Assembly (NCBI GenBank): GCA_902491565.1
Contig: CABUIE010000005.1
Span: forward strand, 83,800 to 147,799
DNA: 64,000 nt
From: an uncultured Collinsella sp.
GTDB taxonomy: Bacteria; Actinomycetota; Coriobacteriia; Coriobacteriales; Coriobacteriaceae
Direction of reading: 5' to 3'
The translations under genes and the position numbers were made by a program. Under the pieces are notes generated by a model that saw only the letters and a program-made list of their open reading frames with translations, was not told the origin of the DNA and made no database searches. Shown piece after piece: positions 51,301-59,167 of the stretch (position 1 is its first letter; every line of letters begins with the position of its first letter).

Positions 51301-51613
51301 CGCCTTCGCCGCCGGTGCGGCCCTGTGGTGCGCCCAGGCGAACCTCGGGCTGGCCCTCGATATTGCATATAAAGCTGTACCAGATAAGACAGGGCTCGGT
51401 GCACTCAAGCTCTACGGTAAATATGCCGTCGCCCTCGTGCGTCATGGGATACCGAGACTCACCAATCTCATCGACCCAGGTGCGCAGCGTAAGCGTTGCC
51501 TGCGCGTGATCGGCATCCTCCAGAATTACGGAGAGTGAAAGGGTAGTTCCAGTGGTCACAGCGCCAAACGGAGTGCGAAACTGCGGTAGACGGCTGTTGT
51601 GTATCAATCTCAT
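48317..51613 (-). CDS. Fused GH13 alpha-amylase/neopullulanase-type enzyme and GH77 4-alpha-glucanotransferase
   Basis: A 1098-residue two-enzyme fusion acting on alpha-glucans. Residues 1-~120 form an N-terminal beta domain. Residues ~130-640 form a GH13 barrel with nucleophile Asp in GWRLDVADE, acid Glu in LLLGEVWED and Asp in LLSSHDRPRI. From about residue 645 a MalQ-type GH77 domain follows, with Asp in RVRLDHFLGFHSYF, Glu in FIAEDLGYL and STHDTSTLAGW. No signal peptide, so cytoplasmic. Together it would open and re-distribute maltodextrin chains released from glycogen. Last gene of the leftward glycogen block. Confidence 0.92.
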   Translation of the reverse strand: MRLIHNSRLPQFRTPFGAVTTGTTLSLSVILEDADHAQATLTLRTWVDEIGESRYPMTHEGDGIFTVELECTEPCLIWYSFICNIEGQPEVRLGAPQGRTGGEGVTYDYAEVPSFQVTVYKHREVRPEWYERGMVYQIFPDRYARDEHWRERTLAEVEKPRKGIQRRMVEDWNEPPVYERAEDGSIKTWDFYGGSLKGIQEDLPRIAELGFTAIYLNPIFEAASNHRYDTADYTKIDPILGTEQDFTELCEAAEKLGISIILDGVFSHTGDDSIYFNRYGNYPGVGAWQSEDSPWRDAFYFHEDGSYDCWWGVGNMPAINESSELVRERLLGKNGVIRKWLRAGAHGWRLDVADELSDDFLTEIKKAVLAEKPDALLLGEVWEDASNKISYGHLRRYLQGSELDSAMDYPFRDMVIGFLMGYKNAYQAAEDIETLRENYPREALSCALNLLSSHDRPRIISVLGGGPDESQLPECERSKWRLDENAMGLAKSRFWLATLMQMTFPGVPSIYYGDEYGLEGLTDPGNRRTMPTKEDLHDFDTFAIVKNASAVRRALPLMIDGEIKAFALNDEVLAYNRTGKDGESATVIINRSLRNSHRVTIPALNECASDVISGHECEIHNGTVTLDLYPLGSSIIYHHAEQRLQEPLDHGAGVVCHITSVPSDDGKPGTIGAPTRRFIDHLAAMGMRYWQVLPVNPTDFFRSPYAGPSAFAGNIDLLPESHEELAADFETWKARGGEDADPLYTAFKHRNADWLEKYCVYMAVKKYFEGESRHDWPADVARYNEHLIDDKRFHDEAELQAYMQYRFDLAWCELMNYAHKKGIEVIGDIPMYVSDDSADAWSEPENFWLSDTGKAIEISGAPPDNFAPEGQVWGNPTFRWDHMKQNGYSWWMDRLRRAFSLYDRVRLDHFLGFHSYFSIPAGKACADGRWLAGPGKDLFQTAYDELGPLNFIAEDLGYLTPGVRAMASTCGFPGMDVLEFSDYDVRCGVHPTPGKILYTSTHDTSTLAGWCTRSFAGGDEPSGVEVAAKLMSDALASDAPLVMMPLQDILGLSDDARMNVPGVATGNWTWQADEADIAAAENKTAQLLRNNHRFWGEA

Positions 51614-51711
51614 AATACGGTCCAGTTCAATAGAATCACGGCCTGCGGGCCATGGGCTTTACGCACAGGATGTAAGTATATCTGTTGTACACAGGCTGTA
51701 TAAACAACATC

Positions 51712-51756
51712 CGTTTACCATCGGCGAACGGTTGTCCTAGAAAATCGTTTTACCAA
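51712..51756 (-). promoter_or_regulatory. LacI-type operator-like sites upstream of the amylase fusion
   Basis: GAAAATCGTTTTACCA (51740-51755) is an imperfect palindrome with a central CG, and CGTTTACCAT (51712-51721) is a related half-site. The same GTTTTACCA half-site occurs in the glgB promoter region at 61651-61740. Probable binding sites of a LacI/GalR-type maltose or glucose regulator; inferred. Confidence 0.5.
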
Positions 51757-51768
51757 CTATCAACAGAG

Positions 51769-51796
51769 AAGGGGCGCCCGGTTGGGGCGCCCCTTG
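51769..51796 (-). terminator. Hairpin terminator after glgA
   Basis: AAGGGGCGCCC and GGGCGCCCCTT pair with a 5-nt loop, 36 nt after the glgA stop. The U-run is poor (TTCTC), so efficiency is uncertain. Confidence 0.6.
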
Positions 51797-51831
51797 CTTA
51801 GGGCTTGATGAGGTTTTGGATCGTCTGTGGG

Positions 51832-54168
51832 CTAGCGGCGCTTGCGGGTGGCCGTTGCCTTGCGGACGGACGTCTTCTTAGTTGGAGCCTTTTCCTCGGT
51901 CGCGGCGGCGGGGGAGACCGAGGTCTCCTTGACGGGTTCTGGCTTTACCCCTGCCTTCGGGGCAGCCTTGGTCTCGGCCTTGACCTCAGCGGCCTTCGGC
52001 GCCGGCTTGGCCTTTACCTCGGCCTTGGGCTCCTCTTTGGCAGTAGCGGGCTTAGTTTCTGCCTTGGGAGTTGTGGCCTTTGCCGTGGTCTTCTTGGCCG
52101 TCGTCGTGCGCTTTCGCGTGGTGGTCTTGGCGTCGGGCTTGGCCTCGACGGTTGCCTCCGCTTTGGACTCGGCGGGCGTCTCCTCGACTTTGGCGGCTGG
52201 CTTTGCGGCTGCCTTGGTCGTGGCGGCCTTGGTCTTGGTCGACTTTGTGACCGTAGCCTTCTTGGCAGCCGTGGTCTTGGTCGTGGTCGTCTTCTTGGCA
52301 GCGGTCTTTACCGGAGCCTTGGCGGCCGGCTTGGCATCAGCGACCTCGGCTTTTACCTCGGGAGCAGCCTCGGCTTCTGCGGCCTTCTTAGCAGCGGCGG
52401 TCGTGCGCTTGCGCGTGGTCGTTGCCTTGGCAGCAGTCGTCTTTGCTGCGGCGGTCTTGGTGGCGGCAGTCTTGGTTGTCGTAGCCTTCTTGGCCGTCGT
52501 CTTGCGAGTCGTGGTCTTCTTAGCTGCGGGCTTTGCAGCGGGCTTGACCTCGGTCTCTGCCTCAGGAGCAACCTCAGCCTTCACCTCAGGCTCGGCCTTT
52601 GCGGGCTCAGCTTCAACCGGCTTCTCCTCGGCCTTGGGCTCCTCTGCGGCCACCGGATCAGGTGCAGCCTCAGGCTCGTCGACAACCGCCGCCGGGCGCT
52701 CAATCTCCGGGTGCATAAAGAAGTACAGGTCCAGATATTTATCGGCCGAGCGCGTCCAGCTAAAGTCCTGGCTCATGGCCTGCGTGACCAGCTGGTTCCA
52801 GGCGTCGCGGTTATCCCAGAACAGACGCGCCGCGCGGAATACCGCATCGCCCATCTCGTCGCCGTTAAAGTTGCTAAACGAGAAGCCCGTGCCCTCGCCG
52901 GTAAACTCGTTGTACGGCTGCACGGTGTCCTTCAGGCCACCGGTCTCGCGAACAATCGGCAGCGTGCCGTAGCGCATGGCGATGATCTGCGACAGGCCGC
53001 AGGGCTCAAACTTCGAAGGCATCAGGAACATGTCGGCGGCGGCATACATGCGCTGCGACAGCGCCGGATCGAACTCGATGCGTGCGGCCATGGTGCCGGG
53101 GTACTTGTCCTGGAAGTAGCGCAGGCCGTCCTCGTAGTCGCGGTCGCCGGTGCCCAGCACCGCCACCTGCACGCCGCCGGACAGGATGCGGTCGAGCGCG
53201 TACATGACCAGATCCATGCCCTTCTGGCGCGTCAGGCGCGTGACCATCACCATGAGCGGACGGTCGTCGCGAACCTCGAGGCCCAGTTCCTCCTGCAGCT
53301 TGGCCTTGCACACGGCCTTGCCGGAACGGTCCTCCACGGTATAGTTGGCGGCAATTCGCTTGTCTGTTGCCGGGTCAAAGCCCGCAACGTCAATGCCGTT
53401 CAAAATGCCCTGCAGCGCGTAGGAACGCTCGCGCAGTACGCCGTCCAGGCCCTCGCCAAACTCGGGCGTCTGGATCTCGTTGGCATAGGTGGGGCTCACC
53501 GTGGTGATGGCGTCGGCATAGCGCAGGGCGCCCAGCATGTAGTTGATGCTGCAGGCGTCGCAACGCAGCTGCGAGGCGGCCGCCGGAATGTGCGCCACAC
53601 CAAGGATGTCCTCCATCACGGTGTCGCTAAACTGGCCCTGGAACGCCACGTTGTGGATCGAGAACACGGTCTTGACGCGGTCATACAGCGGCAGGCCCTG
53701 GTAGAACTCGCGCAAAAACACGGGCGCCAGCGCCGTCTGCCAGTCGTTGCAGTGCAGGATGTCGCACTCAAAGCCGGCGGGCAGGTGCTGCAGGCTCTCG
53801 GTGATGGCCTTGGAGAAGAACGCAAAGCGCTCGCCGTCGTCAAAGAAGCCGTACGGATAGTCGCGCGCGAAGTAGCGCTCGTTGTCGATGAACATATAGG
53901 TGACGCCGTCGTGCTCGAGCTTCTCGAGTCCGCAGTACTCATTGCGCCAGCCCAGGCTCACGTAAAAGTCGGAGAAGTGCTCCATCTGCGACTTGTACTC
54001 GTCCTTGATGGTGGCGTACTTGGGCACCATCACGATTACTTCGGCGCCGGCGCGCACAAGCGCCGCAGGCAGCGAGCCCGCCACGTCGCCCAGGCCACCG
54101 GTCTTCACAAACGGTGCGCACTCGGCCGAGGCAAACACGATCTGCATCTTTTTGCTGGAATCAGCCAT
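51832..54168 (-). CDS. glgA: Glycogen synthase with long histone-H1-like C-terminal tail
   Basis: A 778-residue ADP-glucose glucosyltransferase. Residues 1-~485 are a complete GT5 GlgA: ASAECAPFVKTGGLGDVAGSLP holds the ADP-glucose-binding K-x-G-G-L loop, and PSKFEPCGLSQIIAMRYGTLP holds the E-x-x-x-G-L-x-Q motif. Normal GlgA ends here (about 480). The remaining ~290 residues are low complexity: an acidic Pro/Glu/Lys block, then alternating Lys/Ala/Thr-rich blocks with repeated TTTRKRTT, AAKK and PAAK units. The tail keeps the frame and uses normal codons. ATG 54168 has GGGAG upstream. Confidence 0.93.
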   Translation of the reverse strand: MADSSKKMQIVFASAECAPFVKTGGLGDVAGSLPAALVRAGAEVIVMVPKYATIKDEYKSQMEHFSDFYVSLGWRNEYCGLEKLEHDGVTYMFIDNERYFARDYPYGFFDDGERFAFFSKAITESLQHLPAGFECDILHCNDWQTALAPVFLREFYQGLPLYDRVKTVFSIHNVAFQGQFSDTVMEDILGVAHIPAAASQLRCDACSINYMLGALRYADAITTVSPTYANEIQTPEFGEGLDGVLRERSYALQGILNGIDVAGFDPATDKRIAANYTVEDRSGKAVCKAKLQEELGLEVRDDRPLMVMVTRLTRQKGMDLVMYALDRILSGGVQVAVLGTGDRDYEDGLRYFQDKYPGTMAARIEFDPALSQRMYAAADMFLMPSKFEPCGLSQIIAMRYGTLPIVRETGGLKDTVQPYNEFTGEGTGFSFSNFNGDEMGDAVFRAARLFWDNRDAWNQLVTQAMSQDFSWTRSADKYLDLYFFMHPEIERPAAVVDEPEAAPDPVAAEEPKAEEKPVEAEPAKAEPEVKAEVAPEAETEVKPAAKPAAKKTTTRKTTAKKATTTKTAATKTAAAKTTAAKATTTRKRTTAAAKKAAEAEAAPEVKAEVADAKPAAKAPVKTAAKKTTTTKTTAAKKATVTKSTKTKAATTKAAAKPAAKVEETPAESKAEATVEAKPDAKTTTRKRTTTAKKTTAKATTPKAETKPATAKEEPKAEVKAKPAPKAAEVKAETKAAPKAGVKPEPVKETSVSPAAATEEKAPTKKTSVRKATATRKRR

Positions 54169-54257
54169 ATTGTCTCCCTGTTGCAATTCGAGAATAGCCG
54201 CCTGGCGCGAACCGGGCGGCTATTCTACATGTTACGAGCGATGTTGCGGTACCAACG

Positions 54258-55385
54258 TTAGCGCACGATCGTGGTATCAGAAGTTAACGGAGCCTTGCCC
54301 AGCACCAGGATGTTCTCGGGCGTGCCGCGAAGCTCGGTGTTGGTGGGAACCACGTTGTTCTTGTCGAGGATGGCGTTCTCAACGCGGGCGCCGCTCTTGA
54401 TGATGCAGCTCTGGTTGATGATCGAGTTGGTCACCGAGGCGCCTTCCTCGACCACGACGCCGCGCGACAGGATCGAGTTGCGCACGGTGCCCTTGATGAT
54501 GCAGCCTGCCGAGATGATCGAGTTGCAGGCGTGACTGCCGGTCGCGTAGCGCGAAGGCGGCACGTCGTGGGCCTTGGTCAGGATCGGGCGCTCGGGGTCA
54601 AAGAGCTGGTCGGCCACGGTCTGATCGAGCAGGTCCATGCTGCGGCGATACAGCGACTTCTCGCTAAATACGCCCACGACCTCGCCCTTGTACTCGTAGC
54701 TGCACACGTCGATGTTGCCAAAGTCGCCCTGGAGTGCCTCGAGCAGGTCCAGATAGTCGGCGGCCTGGTAGTGGTCGATAATCTCGAGCAGCGTCTCGCG
54801 GTTGACGATGCAGCAGTCCATAGAGGCATTGTCGCCGTATACGACGCCGGCGCTCACGCCCGTCAGGCGGCCGTTCTCGTTAATTTCGAGTTTGGTCTTG
54901 TCATCGACGTTGTGCGTGGCCTTGCAGTACACCACGGTCATCTGGGCACCGGAGTTCTCGTGCGCGTCGATGATGGTGTTGAGGTCCATGTTAAAGATGA
55001 TGTTGGTGCCCATCATCACAACGTAGGGCTTGTCCGAGCGCTGGAACAGCGTCTTGTTGGAGATGATGTCGCGCAGCAAGAAACGCATGCCGCCCTTGGT
55101 GGTGCCATACGCGTTGCCGGGAACCATGAACAGGCCGCCCTTTTTGCGGTCCAGGCCCCAGTCCTTGCCCGAGCCCACGTGGTCGATCAGCGAGCGGTAG
55201 TTGCCCGGCATGACGACGCCGACGGTCTTAATGCCGGCATTCATCATGTTGGACAGCGGGAAGTCGATCAGGCGGTAGCGGCCCAAAAACGGAACGGACG
55301 CGATGGGGCGGTCCTTGAGTAGAACGCTGCCGTAGGTCGAAGAGTAGTTAGCGGTGATATAACCGATGGCCTTGCGATTGATCAT
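54258..55385 (-). CDS. glgD: GlgD-type glucose-1-phosphate adenylyltransferase regulatory subunit
   Basis: A 375-residue GlgC homologue. It has the nucleotidyltransferase fold and beta-helix C-terminus (ACNSIISAGCIIKGTVRNSIL), but the usual LAGGxGxRL nucleotide loop is replaced by ITANYSSTYG. That is the GlgD pattern, a partner that activates GlgC in Gram-positive bacteria. ATG 55385 begins 5 nt after the glgC stop. Confidence 0.9.
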   Translation of the reverse strand: MINRKAIGYITANYSSTYGSVLLKDRPIASVPFLGRYRLIDFPLSNMMNAGIKTVGVVMPGNYRSLIDHVGSGKDWGLDRKKGGLFMVPGNAYGTTKGGMRFLLRDIISNKTLFQRSDKPYVVMMGTNIIFNMDLNTIIDAHENSGAQMTVVYCKATHNVDDKTKLEINENGRLTGVSAGVVYGDNASMDCCIVNRETLLEIIDHYQAADYLDLLEALQGDFGNIDVCSYEYKGEVVGVFSEKSLYRRSMDLLDQTVADQLFDPERPILTKAHDVPPSRYATGSHACNSIISAGCIIKGTVRNSILSRGVVVEEGASVTNSIINQSCIIKSGARVENAILDKNNVVPTNTELRGTPENILVLGKAPLTSDTTIVR

Positions 55386-55389
55386 CGGA

Positions 55390-56538
55390 TCATTCCCCCT
55401 TCCCGATAACGACGTCATTTCCAACGACGGCCGTATCCTTGGTGGTATCGACAGAGCCGAGCTTCACGCCCTCTTCGACCGTGGAGTTCTCGCCCAAAAT
55501 AGCGCGGCAGATGTGCGCGCCGCTCTTAACGTGCGCACCCGGCAGCAGCACGGAGTCCTCGACCACAGCGCGCTCCTCGATGATGACATCGGTCGAAAGA
55601 ATCGAGTGGCGAGCAGTGCCGTAGATCTTGCAGCCGTTGGAGACCAGGCAGTCGTCCAGGCGGCCGTCCGGGCCAATGTAGTGCGGCGGTCGCGTGGTGA
55701 TGTTGGACATGATGGGGAAGTGCTTGTCAAACAGATCGAATTCGGGGTTGTTGCCCAGCAGGTCCATCGAGGTCTCGTGGAAGCTGGCGATGGTGCCGAC
55801 GTCTTTCCAAAAGCCGTGGAACTCGTAGCTGTACAAGCGCTTGCCCTCGCCGAGCAGCTTGGGGATGATGTCCTTGCCAAAGTCGTGGCTCGAGCGCTGG
55901 TCCAGAGCGTCCTCCTCGAGCGCCTCGATCAGCACGTCGGCCGAGAAGATGTAGATGCCCATGGACGCGAGGTTCGAATCGGGCTTATCGGGCTTCTCGG
56001 TGAACTTGGTGATGCGGCCGTCCTCGGGGTCGGTGGTCAGGATGCCAAAGCGGCTGGCCTCCTCCCACGGCACGGGCATAACGCTCACCGTGAGGTCGGC
56101 GTTGTTCTCAATGTGCGTCTTGAGCATCTTTCGGTAGTCCATGCGATACAGGTGATCGCCCGAAAGAATCAGGACGTACTTGGGATCGTTGGCCTTGATG
56201 TAGTCGAGGTTCTGCGTAATGGCGTCGGCCGTGCCCGCATACCAGGCGCCGCCGGTCTGTGTCTCGTACGGCGGCAGGATCGACACGCCGCCGTCACGGC
56301 TGTCCAGATCCCACGCCTCGCCGGAGCCCACATAGGCATGCAGCAGGTAGGGGCGATACTGCGTCAGAACGCCCACCGTGTCGATGCCCGAGTTGGAGCA
56401 GTTGGACAGCGAAAAGTCGATAATGCGGAACTTGCCACCAAAGCTAACCGCCGGCTTAGCGATCTTTTGGGTGAGTGCCCCCAATCGGCTGCCCTGTCCT
56501 CCTGCGAGGAGCATCGCGATGCATTCTTTCTTACTCAT
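55390..56538 (-). CDS. glgC: Glucose-1-phosphate adenylyltransferase, catalytic subunit
   Basis: A 382-residue enzyme making ADP-glucose from glucose-1-phosphate and ATP, the committed step of glycogen synthesis. MLLAGGQGSRLGALT is the nucleotide loop. WYAGTADAITQN, ILSGDHLYRMDY (metal Asp) and FTEKPDKP (sugar-phosphate Lys) are conserved. A left-handed beta-helix ends the protein. AGGAGAAAT precedes the start. Tightly followed by glgD. Confidence 0.96.
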   Translation of the reverse strand: MSKKECIAMLLAGGQGSRLGALTQKIAKPAVSFGGKFRIIDFSLSNCSNSGIDTVGVLTQYRPYLLHAYVGSGEAWDLDSRDGGVSILPPYETQTGGAWYAGTADAITQNLDYIKANDPKYVLILSGDHLYRMDYRKMLKTHIENNADLTVSVMPVPWEEASRFGILTTDPEDGRITKFTEKPDKPDSNLASMGIYIFSADVLIEALEEDALDQRSSHDFGKDIIPKLLGEGKRLYSYEFHGFWKDVGTIASFHETSMDLLGNNPEFDLFDKHFPIMSNITTRPPHYIGPDGRLDDCLVSNGCKIYGTARHSILSTDVIIEERAVVEDSVLLPGAHVKSGAHICRAILGENSTVEEGVKLGSVDTTKDTAVVGNDVVIGKGE

Positions 56539-56646
56539 CGATTTCTCCTTCTGTCATCGATGTTCCTAAACCCATTAGCGACGGGCGCGGCGCAACGTCA
56601 CGCCCGTCGAGTAATGCCGTGCTGGCATAGGGGAGCTCGCGCGCCT

Positions 56647-59073
56647 TTACGCGTGCCAGATCTCGTCGCGGTACTCGCGAATGGTGCGGTCACTCGAGAA
56701 CCAGCCGCTCGAGGCGGTGTTGAGCAGAGCCTTGCGGTTCCAGGTCTCCTGGTCGTCGTAGCTGCCCGTGAGCATCTCCCATGCATCTACGTAGCTGCGG
56801 AAGTCTGCCATGACCAGGTCGGGGTCGTTGTTGTTCATGAGCTCGTTGTAGATGCTCTCGAAGTTGCCCGAAAGGCCGGCAAACGTGTTGTCCTTGAGCT
56901 CGTCCATCACGCGGCCCAGACGCTCGCGGTCGCCGTTGAGGGTATCCCATGCAAAGTAGCTGTTGGATGCCCAGAGCCGCTCGACCTCGGGAGCGGTCAG
57001 GCCAAAGATAGCCTCGTTCTCGCGGCCGGCCAGGTCGGCGATCTCGATGTTGGCGCCGTCGAGGGTGCCCAGCGTAATGGCGCCGTTCATCATGAGCTTC
57101 ATGTTGGACGTGCCCGAGGCCTCCTTGCCGGCCGTGGAGATCTGCTCCGAAATCTCGGCGGCGGGGTAGATGAGCTGGGCGTTGCTCACGCGGAAGTTGG
57201 GGATAAAGCAGACCTTCATGACCTCGTTGACGCGCGGGTCGTTGTTGATGACGTCGGCCACGGAGTTAATGAGGCGGATGGTCTCTTTGGCGAAGGTGTA
57301 GCTCGAGGCAGCCTTGCCGCTAAAGATGAAGGTCGTCGGCGTCACGTGGAAGTTGGGATCCACGATGCGACGGTTGTAGATGTCCATCACCTTCATGATG
57401 TTCATGAGCTGGCGCTTGTAGGCGTGGAAGCGCTTCACCTGAACATCGAAGACGGTGTTGGGGTCGATGACCAGACCGGTCTCGGCCTTAACGTAGGCGG
57501 CCAGGCGCTCCTTGTTGGCACGCTTGGAGGCACCAACGGCCTTCAGGAACTCGGTGTCGTCCTTAAACTCCTTGAGTTTCTCCAGCTCAAAGGCGTCCTT
57601 CAGCCAGCCATCGCCAATGGCCTCGGTCACGAGCTTGGCGTAGGTGGGGTTGGCCTCGGCAAAGAAGCGACGGTGCGAGATGCCGTTGGTCTTGTTGTTG
57701 AACTTTTCGGGCGTCAGGACATAGAAGTCCTTGAGCACGATGTTCTTGATGATGTCGGAGTGAATCTTGGCCACGCCGTTGACGCTGTGGCTGCAGATCA
57801 CGGACAGGTTGGCCATGCGAATCTCGCCGTCCCATAGAATGGCGGTCTGGCGCAAACGCTCCTGCCAGCCCTCCTGGGTGGTGTCGAACGACTCGTGCCA
57901 ACGACGGCTGATCTCATCGATGATCTGATACACGCGGGGGAGGAGCTTGGAGAACGTGCCGATGGGCCACTTCTCCAAGGCCTCGGGCAGGATGGTGTGG
58001 TTGGTGTAGCTCACGACCTGCGTCACGATGTTCCAGGCGTCGTCCCACTCGAGCTTCTTCTCGTCGATGAGGATACGCATGAGCTCGGGGCCGCACATGG
58101 CGGGGTGCGTGTCGTTGGTGTGGATAGCAACAAACTGCGGCAGCAGCTCCCAATTCTCGCCGTGCTCCTTCTCAAAGGTGTCGAGCAGGCTGTAGATGCC
58201 GGCCGAGACAAACAGGTACTCCTGCTTCAGGCGCAGCAGACGGCCGTGCTCGCCGGCGTCGTTGGGGTAGAGGATGGCGCTGATGGCCTCGGCCTCGGCG
58301 CGCTCGGCGTCGGCCAGGGCATAGTCGCCGCGGTTGAAGGCCTCGAGGTCAAAGTGCTCCTCGACCGGCTCGGCGGCCCAGACGCGCAGCTTGTTCACGG
58401 TCTCGCCGGCATAGCCCACAACGGGAATGTCATAGGGGACGGCCAGGATGTCCTGCGTGTCCAACGTGCGGTAGAACGTGCGGCCGTTCTCCTCAAAGCC
58501 CTCAACATGGCCACCAAACTTAATGGTCACGGCCTTGTCCTGACGACGGACCTCCCAGGGATAGCCGTGGGTGAGCCACTCGTCGGTGGCCTCGACCTGG
58601 CTGCCGTTGACGATCTCCTGCTTAAACAGGCCGTAGCGGTAGCGCATGCCGTTGCCGTAGCCGGCAATGCCCTCGGCTGCCATGGAATCCAGGAAGCATG
58701 CGGCCAGACGGCCCAGGCCACCGTTGCCCAGTGCCGGATCGGGCTCCTGGTTCTCGATGACGGACAGGTCAAAGCCCATGTCGTCGAGTGCCTCGGCGAC
58801 CATGTCGCGCACGCCAAAGTTGAGCAGGTAGTTGTCAAGCAGGCGGCCGATCAAAAACTCGATCGAGAAGTAGTACACGCGCTTTTTGCCCTCGGCGGTG
58901 ACGCGGGCGTCACTCTTGGTGGCAACGGTGCGTGCCTTCTCGGCCACGAGCTTGGCCAGGGCGTTAAAGCGGTCCAGGTCGCTGGCGGCCTCGACGCTCT
59001 TGCCGCTGATGCTCATGACGGCATCGCGATAGAGCTCGGTAAACTCCTGCTTGTTGTCGAAGATCTTATTCAT
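56647..59073 (-). CDS. glgP: Glycogen/alpha-glucan phosphorylase
   Basis: An 808-residue GT35 phosphorylase releasing glucose-1-phosphate from glycogen. GNGGLGRLAACFLDSMA is conserved near residue 115. The PLP site is in EASGTSNMKLMMNGA near residue 655. Its product feeds back to GlgC or to glycolysis. ATG 59073 has GGAAAGGAAC upstream. Sits between glgB and glgC with gaps of about 100 nt. Confidence 0.96.
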   Translation of the reverse strand: MNKIFDNKQEFTELYRDAVMSISGKSVEAASDLDRFNALAKLVAEKARTVATKSDARVTAEGKKRVYYFSIEFLIGRLLDNYLLNFGVRDMVAEALDDMGFDLSVIENQEPDPALGNGGLGRLAACFLDSMAAEGIAGYGNGMRYRYGLFKQEIVNGSQVEATDEWLTHGYPWEVRRQDKAVTIKFGGHVEGFEENGRTFYRTLDTQDILAVPYDIPVVGYAGETVNKLRVWAAEPVEEHFDLEAFNRGDYALADAERAEAEAISAILYPNDAGEHGRLLRLKQEYLFVSAGIYSLLDTFEKEHGENWELLPQFVAIHTNDTHPAMCGPELMRILIDEKKLEWDDAWNIVTQVVSYTNHTILPEALEKWPIGTFSKLLPRVYQIIDEISRRWHESFDTTQEGWQERLRQTAILWDGEIRMANLSVICSHSVNGVAKIHSDIIKNIVLKDFYVLTPEKFNNKTNGISHRRFFAEANPTYAKLVTEAIGDGWLKDAFELEKLKEFKDDTEFLKAVGASKRANKERLAAYVKAETGLVIDPNTVFDVQVKRFHAYKRQLMNIMKVMDIYNRRIVDPNFHVTPTTFIFSGKAASSYTFAKETIRLINSVADVINNDPRVNEVMKVCFIPNFRVSNAQLIYPAAEISEQISTAGKEASGTSNMKLMMNGAITLGTLDGANIEIADLAGRENEAIFGLTAPEVERLWASNSYFAWDTLNGDRERLGRVMDELKDNTFAGLSGNFESIYNELMNNNDPDLVMADFRSYVDAWEMLTGSYDDQETWNRKALLNTASSGWFSSDRTIREYRDEIWHA

Positions 59074-59167
59074 ACGTTCCTTTCCCCCGGGGATGTTTCT
59101 CCCGGAACGGTTATGACTTGTATCCTACGCCCCCGCTGGGCGGGTAATTGCAGTGGTAACGCTTTTG

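Noticed and set aside
51805..54261. Very long open frame (over 800 codons) on the plus strand opposite glgA
   Set aside because: It is antisense to a complete GlgA with all motifs; composition is Leu/Gly/Arg-rich shadow coding caused by high GC3. No start site or homology.
55366..57837. Long plus-strand open frame opposite glgC and glgP
   Set aside because: Shadow of two well-identified minus-strand genes; crosses their boundary without any recognisable domain.
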